Origin: Streptosporangium canum
Lineage (GTDB): Bacteria; Actinomycetota; Actinomycetes; Streptosporangiales; Streptosporangiaceae
Direction: 5' to 3'
NCBI RefSeq assembly: GCF_900113865.1
Contig: NZ_FOQY01000030.1
Coordinates: forward strand, 1-64,000
Length of the DNA stretch: 64,000 nucleotides
Position 1 is the first letter of the stretch, and each line of letters begins with the position of its first letter. Made by a program: the position numbers and the translations under genes. Shown here one piece after another: positions 8,649-16,658 of the stretch. Under the pieces are notes generated by a model, which saw nothing but the letters and a program-made list of their open reading frames with translations, was not told the DNA's origin and did not search any database.

Positions 8649-9566
8649 ATGATTGATCCACTCGCAAGCCTGTCCACCGAGCAGAGCGATCCGCGCTACA
8701 GCGACATCGACCGGCTCTCCACCGAGCAGGTGGCCCGGCTGATGAACGCGGCCGACGTCACGGTGCCCGCGGCGGTGGCCGTGGAGATCCCGGCGATCTC
8801 GGCCGCGGTCGACGCGATCGTCACCCGCATGCGGGCCGGCGGGCGCCTGCTCTACGTGGGCGCGGGAACGTCGGGCCGGCTGGCCGTACTGGACGCCTCC
8901 GAGTGCCCGCCGACCTTCGGCACCGACCCGGAGCTGGTGCAGGGCATCATCGCGGGCGGCGAGCCCGCGCTGACCCGCTCGGTCGAGGGCGCGGAGGACG
9001 ACGACGGCGCCGGCGCCGCGGCGCTCGCCGACCGGCAGGTGGGCGCGCTCGACTCGGTGGTCGGCGTCTCCGCCAGCGGCCGGGCGCCGTTCGTGCTCGG
9101 CGCGCTCGCCGAGGCCGGCCGGCGCGGCGCCCTGACCGTGGCGCTGTCGTGCAACGCCGGAGCACCGCTCTCCGACGCGGCGCTGCACCCGATCGAGGTG
9201 ATCGTCGGCCCGGAGGTGGTGACCGGCTCGACCAGGCTCAAGGCCGGGACCGCGCAGAAGCTGGTCCTCAACATGATCTCCACGATCGCGATGGTGAGGC
9301 TCGGCCGGACCTACGGCAACACCATGATCGAGGTGTCGGCGATGAACTCCAAGCTCGCCGACCGGGCCACGCGGATGGTCCGCGACATCACCGGTGCCGA
9401 CCTCTCCGTCGCCCGCCCTGCGCTGGAGGCGGCCGGATGGCACGTGAAGGTCGCGGTGCTGATGATCGAGCGCGGTCTCGACCCCGATGACGCCCGGGAC
9501 CTGCTGCGGGTCCACGGCGACCGCCTGGAGTCGGCGCTCGCCGCGGAGAAGGTCCAGGGTGCCTGA
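8649..9566 (+). CDS. murQ: N-acetylmuramic acid 6-phosphate etherase
   Basis: 305 aa, the usual length. MurQ cleaves the lactyl ether of MurNAc-6-P, giving GlcNAc-6-P and D-lactate in the cytoplasm; it is the committed step of peptidoglycan sugar salvage. The SIS-domain phosphate-binding loop and catalytic segment GAGTSGRLAVLDASECPPTF (71-90) is intact, with the catalytic glutamate at E85. A second conserved acidic patch (SVEGAEDD, 111-118) and GNTMIEVSAMNSKLADRA are also present. The ATG follows GGGGCGAC. The downstream serine hydrolase starts inside its last codons, so the two are coupled. Confidence 0.96.
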   Translation: MIDPLASLSTEQSDPRYSDIDRLSTEQVARLMNAADVTVPAAVAVEIPAISAAVDAIVTRMRAGGRLLYVGAGTSGRLAVLDASECPPTFGTDPELVQGIIAGGEPALTRSVEGAEDDDGAGAAALADRQVGALDSVVGVSASGRAPFVLGALAEAGRRGALTVALSCNAGAPLSDAALHPIEVIVGPEVVTGSTRLKAGTAQKLVLNMISTIAMVRLGRTYGNTMIEVSAMNSKLADRATRMVRDITGADLSVARPALEAAGWHVKVAVLMIERGLDPDDARDLLRVHGDRLESALAAEKVQGA

Positions 9567-10653
9567 CAGCCCCGGTGTGTCCGGCGGCTCGGCCGCGCTG
9601 GCCGCGATCCTGGCGGCGGCGGTGCCGGAGGTGTGCTCGGCGGCGGTCGCCGTGATCGCCGTGGACGGGACCACGGTCGCCGCCGCGGCGCGGGGAGAGC
9701 TCGTACGATACGCGGGCGCCTCCGAGACGCTCCTGACCGACCGCCCGGCCGCCCGCCGTGACTCGATCTTCGACCTCGCCTCGCTCACCAAGCTCTACAC
9801 GACGGCCGTCATCCTGTCGCTGGCCGAGGAAGGCCGCCTCGGCCTGGACGAACCGGTCGCCACCTGGCTGCCCGGCGGGCCCGCGGGGGTGACGCCGCGG
9901 CACCTGCTCACCCATACGGCGGGCCTGCCGCCCGGCCGCCGGGCACACGAGGAGATCCCCGGAGACGGGCCCGAGATCCTCGCCGCCCGCCTGGAGCGCG
10001 TCGTCTCGACACCGCCGCTGCGCCCGCCCGGCGCGTCCCACCTCTACTCCGACGTCGGCATGATCATGGCGGGCCGGGTGGCGGAGATCGCCGGGGAAGC
10101 GCCCCTGGACGAACTCCTCCGTGCCCGGGTCACCGGCCCGCTCGGCCTGGACGACACCGGTTACCGGCCCCCGCCGTCGCTGCGTCCCCGGATCGCCGCC
10201 ACCGAGGAGAAGCCCGAGCGGGCCGGATCCGGATGCGTGCGGGGCGAGGTCCACGACGAGACCGCCCACGGCCTGGGCGGGGTCGCCGGGCACGCCGGCA
10301 TCTTCGCCACGGCCGACGACGTGGTGCGCTTCGCCGAGGCGCTCCGCACCGGCGGAGCCCCGATCCTGCGCCCGGACACGGTCGCCGAGATGACCCGCGA
10401 CCAGGGCGTCCGGGGTGCCGCCTTCGGCCAGGGCCTGGGGGTGCGGATCGGCGATCCCGCCGTCGTCGGCCCGCTGGCCTCCGCCTACGGCCACTCCGGC
10501 TTCACCGGCACCGCGCTGGTCGTCGACCCCGGACTGGCCCTGACGGCCGTCCTGCTGACCAACAACGTCCACCCGCTCCGCGGCCGCGCGGGCATCCGCG
10601 ACCTGCGCCACGCCGTCGCCGCGGAGGCTCTGAGGCTGGCGCGGGCCGCGTGA
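9559..10653 (+). CDS. Serine hydrolase of the class C beta-lactamase fold, AmiE-like
   Basis: 364 aa from a GTG at 9559 that overlaps the murQ stop by 8 nt and has AGAAGG about 6 nt upstream; longer in-frame starts lie inside murQ. The catalytic motifs are SLTK (75-78), YSD (163-165, the Tyr-x-Asn position) and a C-terminal GHSG. There is no signal peptide, so it is not an ordinary exported beta-lactamase. In the B. subtilis murQ-murR-murP-amiE-nagZ-namZ operon a protein of this fold (AmiE, YbbE) is the N-acetylmuramyl-L-alanine amidase that frees MurNAc from peptide. The coupling to murQ makes the same job likely here. A general esterase or DD-peptidase is the alternative. Confidence 0.82.
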   Translation: MPDSPGVSGGSAALAAILAAAVPEVCSAAVAVIAVDGTTVAAAARGELVRYAGASETLLTDRPAARRDSIFDLASLTKLYTTAVILSLAEEGRLGLDEPVATWLPGGPAGVTPRHLLTHTAGLPPGRRAHEEIPGDGPEILAARLERVVSTPPLRPPGASHLYSDVGMIMAGRVAEIAGEAPLDELLRARVTGPLGLDDTGYRPPPSLRPRIAATEEKPERAGSGCVRGEVHDETAHGLGGVAGHAGIFATADDVVRFAEALRTGGAPILRPDTVAEMTRDQGVRGAAFGQGLGVRIGDPAVVGPLASAYGHSGFTGTALVVDPGLALTAVLLTNNVHPLRGRAGIRDLRHAVAAEALRLARAA

Positions 10654-10802
10654 CGGGGGGCGAAGTGCAGCGGAACGGAAACGTACGCCGAGCCCGTTCT
10701 CACAGGTCAACCATGACGGCTCGGAACTCCTGCAGCTCCGGCCAGGGGCAGAGTACGCGGCCTTGGTCGCGCCTGGCCACACAGGACACCGGGGTTTGAG
10801 CG

Positions 10803-11594
10803 TCAGCCGTGTCGGATCCGCTGAAGGGTCTTCCCGTTCGCGTCAGTGAAGACCAGCGCTGCCGTTGTGACGTCGGAAGGGAATTTCACAGCCCAGACCC
10901 CGAACCCCGCTCCGACGCTCCGCGCGATGCTTCCGGTAATTTTGCGCCCATCCGTGGTGACCGCCGTGATCCCGTGAACCTCGGCCCTGGCGATGCCGAA
11001 GAAGATCTTTCCGAGGGCGTTCACGCGCTCCTGTTCATCAATGAGCCTGCGCAGCTGCTCCGCGGTGGCATCGGGATGGAGGGCTCGCACCTGCTTCGCG
11101 TCCAGAATGCCCAACGTACCGCCCTGCGTGCGAGCGAACTCCTTGGCATTGAGCGGAGGAAACCCGGCGCAGGTAGTGCCGAACGAATCCCACGCGTTGC
11201 ACAGGACAACACCTTCCGCGTCGGCGGTGGACCGGCCCAGCCACATCCAGATCGGTATCTCCGGCATGGAGGCGATCTTCCCGACGGGTGGGTACTTCTT
11301 TTTCAACTTCTTGAACCCCGCACCAGACGGCTCCGTCTTGGCCGCGGCAGACGGTCCAGTGGGCATGGCACCGGTGGGCACGGCTACGGCAACCCCATCG
11401 CGCTGTCCCAGCTGCGGGAGAGCGAGCCAGGTCACTGTGACGGCCAGGCACACCGACAGCGCCGAGATCGCAGCGGCGCCTACCCGGCGGCGACGGCGTA
11501 TCGCGCGTCCGGCGGCGATGGCCTGGTCCACCCGCACCGACATGGGCGGCTGCTCCTGGTGTGCCAGCGTGTCGAACAGGTTCCTGGTGTCCAT
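10803..11594 (-). CDS. Membrane protein encoded with a SigE-family ECF sigma factor (putative anti-sigma/effector)
   Basis: 263 aa. A cytoplasmic N-terminus (about 38 residues, ending in RRRRR) is followed by one transmembrane helix (about 39-61) and an extracytoplasmic domain containing LNAKEFARTQGGTLGILDAKQVRALHPD-type sequence split over residues about 130-165. The start is fixed by TGATG coupling with the sigma gene: its ATG shares one base with the sigma stop. The topology (N-in, single pass, sensor domain outside) is that of an anti-sigma or signal-transducing partner, but no zinc-binding anti-sigma HxxxCxxC motif is present. The family is not recognised. Confidence 0.75.
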   Translation of the reverse strand: MDTRNLFDTLAHQEQPPMSVRVDQAIAAGRAIRRRRRVGAAAISALSVCLAVTVTWLALPQLGQRDGVAVAVPTGAMPTGPSAAAKTEPSGAGFKKLKKKYPPVGKIASMPEIPIWMWLGRSTADAEGVVLCNAWDSFGTTCAGFPPLNAKEFARTQGGTLGILDAKQVRALHPDATAEQLRRLIDEQERVNALGKIFFGIARAEVHGITAVTTDGRKITGSIARSVGAGFGVWAVKFPSDVTTAALVFTDANGKTLQRIRHG

Positions 11595-12103
11595 CAGCAC
11601 TCCTCCGTATGCGCTACACGAGTGTCCTGTGCGCCGAGTGTCGAGCGCAGGGTGGCCAAGCCGCGGGCGGTCTGGCTTTTGACGGTTCCGGTGGAGCAGC
11701 CGAGTGTGCGGGCGGTCTGCTCGACACTCAGGTCGCAGTGAAAACGCAGCACGAGGGTCGCACGCTGGCGCGGCGGAACTGCGGCCAGTGCGCGGCGCAG
11801 GTCCATGGCCGTATCGCGGTCGCTGCCCTCGAAGGAGGAATGGGGCGGCATGGGCGTCAGCCGTACCCGGGAGAACCAGCCTCCTCGCTGCTCGGCGAGA
11901 AAGACCCGGATCAGGATCACCCGGACGTAGGCATCGAGGTCGTCGGCCAGGCGCGCGTGGCGCCACTTGACGTACAGCCTTGTGATCGCCGTCTGCACCA
12001 GATCGTCGGCACGGTGCCAGTCCTGGCACAGCGGGTAGGCGATCCGCCGCAACCATGGCAGCCGCCCACTTACATAGGCGGTGTACTCCTCATCGAGGCT
12101 CAT
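11594..12103 (-). CDS. ECF RNA polymerase sigma factor, SigE family
   Basis: 169 aa, the usual length of the actinobacterial SigE-type ECF factors (TIGR02983-like). Region 2 is seen in WLRRIAYPLCQDWHRADDLVQTAITRLY (about 17-44, partly quoted from the protein) and region 4 in VPPRQRATLVLRF followed by the helix-turn-helix SVEQTARTLGCSTGTVKSQ. GGAG lies just upstream of its ATG. It is translationally coupled to a single-pass membrane protein. A candidate ECF promoter lies upstream at 12137-12164, so autoregulation is possible. Confidence 0.92.
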   Translation of the reverse strand: MSLDEEYTAYVSGRLPWLRRIAYPLCQDWHRADDLVQTAITRLYVKWRHARLADDLDAYVRVILIRVFLAEQRGGWFSRVRLTPMPPHSSFEGSDRDTAMDLRRALAAVPPRQRATLVLRFHCDLSVEQTARTLGCSTGTVKSQTARGLATLRSTLGAQDTRVAHTEEC

Positions 12104-12136
12104 CGGTCTCCAAAAAAGATAGCTTCACAGAGAAGA

Positions 12137-12164
12137 GATGCGTTGAGCCCGTTCTGGGGTTGCA
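12137..12164 (-). promoter_or_regulatory. Candidate ECF-type promoter of the SigE-family operon
   Basis: Read on the minus strand, TGCAACC (12158-12164) is followed after 15 nt by CGCATC (12137-12142). This resembles ECF promoters (an AAC-containing -35 and a CG-containing -10). It lies about 35 nt upstream of the sigma start. The motif is short, so this is tentative. Confidence 0.3.
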
Positions 12165-12301
12165 TCGAGGGCTGATCGGTGAACGGGTTGACAGGGGAGT
12201 CGTCATGGCTCCTGGAACCGGACTGACCTTGTGTTGTGACTCAAGTGCGCGCCGCATGGCGCTCAGAGGGATTCCGGAGCGATGTGGAACGGCTTCCGGC
12301 G

Positions 12302-13420
12302 TCAGCCGGGCCGTTGCCCGGCCTCGTCGACGACAGCGGCCTTGATCAGGGCGTCCCAGTTGCGGATCTCGCCCTTCTTCATGGTGCCGAAAGGTCCGTC
12401 CTGGTGGTCCTTGACCACGATGGTGCGGTAGCCCAGGTACTCGTAGGTCTTCGGATTGATGAAGATCTCGTCGCGCAGGTAGCCGTCCAGGACGTGGTAG
12501 AGGGTGATGCCCCGGCGTTTGAGTAGATCGGAGGACTTGGCTCCGTATCGGACGCCCGAGATCTTGGCCATGGCACCGTACATGGCGGCGCGGAGCCTGG
12601 GTGGGAGGGCGGCGTCCCCCATGCCCATCGCGATCAGCTGGAACGCCCACCTGTCGCGCTGTACGGAGGTGAAGGGGGGCAGTGACTCCTCCGCCAGCCG
12701 CTTCGCCTCCTCGGGGGTCTTGCCCCTGTTCTCCGCCCGTTCCTGGGCGAAGCGCAGGAACGAGGTGCGATTCCTGGCGTTCTCCGTGTCGACGCTCTCG
12801 TAGATCCGGGCCAGCAACTGATCGGCGTCGGTCGGCAGGGCGAGCAGGTAGGGGTAGGTCACCTCGAACTCCGACCCCTTGGAGATTTCGAGCTTGCCCT
12901 TCTCGACGGTGGCGAACGCCTTGTCGTTGAGCTGCCGCCACTGTTCGCGGGTGTTCGTCACCGCCGGTATGCCGCGCAGCCATTCCCCGCCGTCCACCCG
13001 CGTCTGGGCGCGCAGGCTCTTCACGTAGCCCCACTGCGTGGGCCCGGCACTCCATTCAGGCTCGTCGGAGGCCAGCACCGCCGCGTTGTCGGCCAGGTCC
13101 TGGGCGTTCGCCACCGGGCGCAGCCGCAGCTCGGTGACGGCGGCGGAGGGCCGCGCCTGGGGGACCTTGACGCCCTTTTCCCGAATGACGCCCGGAGCTT
13201 CCCGAGTGACGCCCGGGACGACCGTCGTGGCCACGGCGAGCAGCGCGGCGGCGGCCGCCCCGGCCAGGCTCAGCCCCCACACCGGCCGGATGCGGCGGGC
13301 CCGCGGACGCCTGCTCCCGTGCATGTGACCCGCCAGGCGGGACCGGGCCGCGCCGATGGACTCCGGAGCGGCCCCCGGCAGCGCGTCGTGATAGCGGCGC
13401 AACTCCTGCAGTTCTTCCAT
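12302..13420 (-). CDS. CU044_5270 family membrane protein, sigma-factor partner
   Basis: 372 aa. The N-terminal cytoplasmic segment (MEELQELRRYHDALPGAAPE) and a transmembrane helix near residues 48-67 precede a large extracytoplasmic domain. This architecture, and the position directly downstream of an ECF sigma gene, match the actinobacterial CU044_5270 family. Its start is 3 nt after the sigma stop, so the two are co-translated. The function is unproven; an anti-sigma or envelope-sensing role is inferred from topology and pairing. Confidence 0.8.
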   Translation of the reverse strand: MEELQELRRYHDALPGAAPESIGAARSRLAGHMHGSRRPRARRIRPVWGLSLAGAAAAALLAVATTVVPGVTREAPGVIREKGVKVPQARPSAAVTELRLRPVANAQDLADNAAVLASDEPEWSAGPTQWGYVKSLRAQTRVDGGEWLRGIPAVTNTREQWRQLNDKAFATVEKGKLEISKGSEFEVTYPYLLALPTDADQLLARIYESVDTENARNRTSFLRFAQERAENRGKTPEEAKRLAEESLPPFTSVQRDRWAFQLIAMGMGDAALPPRLRAAMYGAMAKISGVRYGAKSSDLLKRRGITLYHVLDGYLRDEIFINPKTYEYLGYRTIVVKDHQDGPFGTMKKGEIRNWDALIKAAVVDEAGQRPG

Positions 13421-13423
13421 GAT

Positions 13424-14017
13424 TCAGACCCCCTTAGCCGCGTGACCCAGTGTCTTGCGTAGCTTGGCCTTGGCCCGGTTCACCCGGGAGCTGACAGTGC
13501 CGATCGGGATGCCCAGGGCGAAGGCCACCTCCGCGTAGCTGAGGTCGGCGCAGGCCACGAGCGTCAGCGCGTCACGGTCGCCCCGGGACAGGCTCTCCAG
13601 GCCGCGTGCCAGCCGGGGGCTGAGCTGCTCGGCGGTGACCCGGTCGGTGACCCGATCGGCGTGGCCCTCGACGTCGTCGCGGGCAGCCGAGCGGCTGAGG
13701 GCCCGGTAGAGGCGGAGCTCGCCGCGGCGATGACGGCCGATGAGATTGGTGGCGATGCCGTACAGCCAGGCCCTGGCCTCCGGGCGGGTCAGGTCGTAGC
13801 GGTCGCGCTGGTCGAACGCCGCCAGGAACGTCTCCGCGGCCACGTCGTCGGCTGTGCTGGGCCCGAGCCGGGCGGCGGCGTAGCGGTGGATCGTGGTGAA
13901 GTACCGGTCGAAGATCATCGAGAACCACTCCGGCTCGTGCCGCGAGTTCGCGATGACCGACGCGTCGTCCAGCTCCGCGGCCAGCCGTGTGGCGGGATAT
14001 GAAGAAGGGTCATGCAT
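13424..14017 (-). CDS. ECF-family RNA polymerase sigma factor
   Basis: 197 aa. Region 2 is visible in WFSMIFDRYFTTIHRYAAARLG with DDVAAETFLAAFDQRDRYD, and region 4 in LSRGDRDALTLVACADLSYAEVAFALGIPIGTVSSRVNRAKAKLRK (quoted in part). It is followed by its CU044_5270-type membrane partner, and the pair forms a second ECF module next to the SigE-family module at 10.8-12.1 kb. The ATG at 14017 is preceded by AAAGGCG. Confidence 0.9.
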   Translation of the reverse strand: MHDPSSYPATRLAAELDDASVIANSRHEPEWFSMIFDRYFTTIHRYAAARLGPSTADDVAAETFLAAFDQRDRYDLTRPEARAWLYGIATNLIGRHRRGELRLYRALSRSAARDDVEGHADRVTDRVTAEQLSPRLARGLESLSRGDRDALTLVACADLSYAEVAFALGIPIGTVSSRVNRAKAKLRKTLGHAAKGV

Positions 14018-14444
14018 CCGGCGCCTTTCTCGAAAGAGGGTCGGCGCTGATTGCCCGATGCGGGTGTCCTTGTTCGCGGTTATTTCGCGGAGCCCGCCGG
14101 AGGGCGATGACGATCAGCATCCCGCCATGGCCCGTAGCGCCCCTACGCCGATCAGCCACGGCAGGTCACTGTAACCGGCGTACCGCTACGCGGGAGGGCT
14201 AAGGATCGGCGGCCGCTGTCAGGCGGTGTGCTGAAGATCACATCCGAGCAGGAGCAGGAGGCGTTCGCTCATCTGTCGGCTACGGCCGACGCGACTGTCA
14301 TGGCCGAGGGCGGGAACCAGCTTCAGGGGGCGGCTGGGCCACGCTCGCCGGGCGCCTGGGGATCTCCGCCCTTCGAACCCCCGGGGCCCGCCCTCCCGGG
14401 ACGGCGGGCCCCTCGCGGCGCCGGAGGCCCCGGGACCGCGGGGT
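14018..14444. other. Non-coding stretch between the ECF operon and the CopD-like gene
   Basis: About 430 bp. The part next to 14017 should hold the promoter of the sigma operon, but no confident -35/-10 was seen. A short open frame on the plus strand (14228-14452) starts with a plausible hydrophilic stretch but degenerates into Pro/Gly-rich sequence and is probably not a gene. The strong hairpin at 14383-14412 is described separately. Confidence 0.4.
14383..14412 (-). terminator. Hairpin terminator candidate after the CopD-like gene
   Basis: Ten-base perfect arms GGGGCCCGCC and GGCGGGCCCC flank a 10-nt loop, 33 nt beyond the stop of the minus-strand CopD-like gene. There is no T-run, as is common for terminators in high-GC actinomycetes. 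Confidence 0.55.
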
Positions 14445-14882
14445 TCAGGTGACGGGCAGCGCGCTGGCGAGCAGGACGACCCCGACGGAGCCGGCGAGCG
14501 CGCTCAGCGCCATCACCCTCGCGAAGAGGGGGCGGCTGTCGCCCGTCGCCCATCCGTGCAGGGCCGCCGCCACCATGACCGCGCAGAACAGCACCAGCTT
14601 GGCGGCGAGGATCCGGCCGTAGCCGGGCTCGGCGAGGGAGGCCCACGTGACCCCCTTGTGCCAGGCGATGGCGACACCGGTGCCGAGCTGGACCGGCAGG
14701 AACACCGCCCCGGTGAAGATCCCGAACCGGCGGCCGACCGCGTGCAGCACCCGGCCGCGCTGGTCGGTCTCCAGCATGCGGCGTGCCAGGGGCAGCACCA
14801 CCAGTGACACCGTGAGCTGCCCGCCGACCCACAGCGCCGCCGACAGCACGTGCAGGAAGCGCACCAGCGACCACCAGGTCAT
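14445..14882 (-). CDS. CopD-like four-helix membrane protein
   Basis: 145 aa, almost entirely four transmembrane helices. The first (WWSLVRFLHVLSAALWVGGQ) carries the His and Trp-x-Gly-Gly pattern typical of CopD/DUF2269-like membrane proteins, and a second His sits in the third helix (AALHGWATG). Such proteins are implicated in copper handling or haem/quinone binding, but no copper-binding CopC partner is next to it, so the role is open. It is a stand-alone minus-strand gene followed by a strong hairpin. Confidence 0.7.
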   Translation of the reverse strand: MTWWSLVRFLHVLSAALWVGGQLTVSLVVLPLARRMLETDQRGRVLHAVGRRFGIFTGAVFLPVQLGTGVAIAWHKGVTWASLAEPGYGRILAAKLVLFCAVMVAAALHGWATGDSRPLFARVMALSALAGSVGVVLLASALPVT

Positions 14883-15170
14883 GGCGCGCTCACCGCGGAC
14901 CTCCCGTGCGCTCCGGTGTGACGCGGTCCCGGGCGGATGTCGGCGGTATGACGCCTGCGGCGGGGCACAGGCCGTGCTCCTCGGCGTGCCGGCCGGTCGG
15001 CGGGGACTCCCGGCATCCGCTGTGGTCGCACATTCATTGCCCCTCGACGGTGACGTGTGACTCCAGGATCACCGCCGGCGCCGCCCGTCGCCAGGGTCCA
15101 CATGCCTTCCGGGACAGGGGCGTTGGTCCTTTTCCGGACCCGGCGCCGCCGGTCCCTTCCCGGCACTGGT

Positions 15171-16076
15171 CTAGGCGTACCAGTCCCCGGCGATCTCCTG
15201 GATCGCCTTGCCGCCCCGGGGGACGAATCCGCCGATGGTGAGGACCTGGAAGATCGACTGCGGCGGGTTCAGCAGGCTGAAGACGTAGAACGCCCCGCCG
15301 TCCCGGGTGCGGAAGCCGTAGGAGGCGGTGAACGAGCTGAAAGACGCGTACAGGCCCTTGGAGACCCTGGGATGGGCGAGGCGGCTGTAGTTGTCCTTGG
15401 CCAGCCGGTAGCCCGTTTCTCCCCGCTTGTCCGTGGAGTTGTTCCAGAAGGCCATGTACTCCAGGGCGATGGCCGTGCCGTCCACGCGCGGCGCGGCGGC
15501 GACGTACCCCTCGGCGTCCAGCTGCGGCGCGGGTATCCGCTGCCCGTAGTGGAGCGGGGACTTGGCGGCCAGCTTGAAGGACTCGCCCTCCGGCCGCCAG
15601 AAGGCCAGGACGTGTGGCCGGTCCTGTCCCCGGTAGGTCGCCTGGAGGATGAACCACTCGCCGCCGGGCGGCTGCCGGCGGGGCACGTAGTACGTCTGCC
15701 TGCCGGTCAGCCGGATCGGCTTGCGGATCTTGCCCTTGTCGCCGTCCTCCACATGGCCCTGGTCGAGGACGACCTCGTGCCGGGTGCCGTCCCAGAACAG
15801 CTCGTCCCTCTTGGCCGGGTCGTCCCACCAGTCGCGGTCCTTGACCATCCTGTTGTGCTGGGCCACCCAGGACGCCGCGGCCTTCTTGGCGGCTGGGACG
15901 GTGAGCCGCATGTTCTCGGCCGAGGGGGAGGGGGAGGGGGCCGGCGTGGGCGCCGTGCCGGACGGGGAGGGGGAGACCGTCCCGGGCGGGGCGGGCGGCT
16001 GGGCGAAGGGGCCGGACACGAGGCCGCAGCCGGTGAGGCCGGCTGCCAGGACGGCGATGAGCGGCGCCTTTCGCAC
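15171..16076 (-). CDS. Secreted lipoprotein of unknown function
   Basis: 301 aa from a GTG. The signal peptide ends in lipobox LTGC with the lipidated cysteine at 17. A Pro/Ser/Thr-rich linker (about 25-52) precedes a globular domain with AWVAQHNRMVKDRDWWDD-like helices and a C-terminal beta-rich part. The domain is typical of actinobacterial lipoproteins annotated as hypothetical; I do not recognise a named family. It lies alone between a CopD-like gene and a stretch without clear genes. Confidence 0.72.
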   Translation of the reverse strand: MRKAPLIAVLAAGLTGCGLVSGPFAQPPAPPGTVSPSPSGTAPTPAPSPSPSAENMRLTVPAAKKAAASWVAQHNRMVKDRDWWDDPAKRDELFWDGTRHEVVLDQGHVEDGDKGKIRKPIRLTGRQTYYVPRRQPPGGEWFILQATYRGQDRPHVLAFWRPEGESFKLAAKSPLHYGQRIPAPQLDAEGYVAAAPRVDGTAIALEYMAFWNNSTDKRGETGYRLAKDNYSRLAHPRVSKGLYASFSSFTASYGFRTRDGGAFYVFSLLNPPQSIFQVLTIGGFVPRGGKAIQEIAGDWYA

Positions 16077-16658
16077 GGTGTCGAACCCTTTCGATGATTG
16101 CGACGTGCTTTATTACGACAAACGACAACGAAGAAGACCGTACCGGACGCCCTGGTGGGCGTGATCACGGGCATGACGGGGTCGCCGGAGACGCGCTGGA
16201 GAAGCAGGCGCCCGGCCAGTTCACCGTCCTGCCGGACCTGGCGGCCGACAGGAGTGCCGGGCGCGGGCCGGGCGCGGCGCCGCCGTCGCCGGCGCGGGCT
16301 GGGCACTCGCCTCCGGCGGGCGGCGGAGCCGGAATGTGACCGTAGGGCCTGTCTATTCGGGACTTTGGCCACTGGGTGCGGGCGGCCCCGGACCGCTTGG
16401 ATCACAGATGCATCCAGACACCGGCGGAGCCCTGACGCTCCGTCGTCCAGAAGGGCGTTGCCTTGTCGGTTTCCCATGAGTTCACCGGCGTCCTCCGCGA
16501 GGAGCGCCGTGACGTCCGCGACCCGTTGCCCCCGCCGATCGGCGCTTTCCGGACGGCCGGCGCCACGCGGGGGAACGCCGGCGCCCACGCCGCCCGCGAG
16601 GCCGTGCGGGCCAAGGAGCTCGCCCTGCTCGCCTGGGCCGGTACGGTGCGAGCCCGAC
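16077..16658. other. Largely gene-poor stretch between the lipoprotein and nitronate monooxygenase genes
   Basis: About 580 bp. The end near 16077 should carry the lipoprotein promoter (an AT-richer patch at 16085-16135). The rest has open frames only of the low-complexity kind common in GC-rich DNA. One short frame, 16463-16666 on the plus strand (TTG start), encodes a more natural-looking peptide (SHEFTGVLREERRDVRD near its start) and overlaps the next gene's start by 8 nt. It may be a gene remnant or a small protein; I cannot identify it. Confidence 0.4.

Noticed and set aside
16098..16658. Upstream extension of the nitronate monooxygenase to 663 residues
   Set aside because: The added 187 residues are Arg/Pro/Ala-rich and not protein-like; the family domain begins right after the GTG at 16659.
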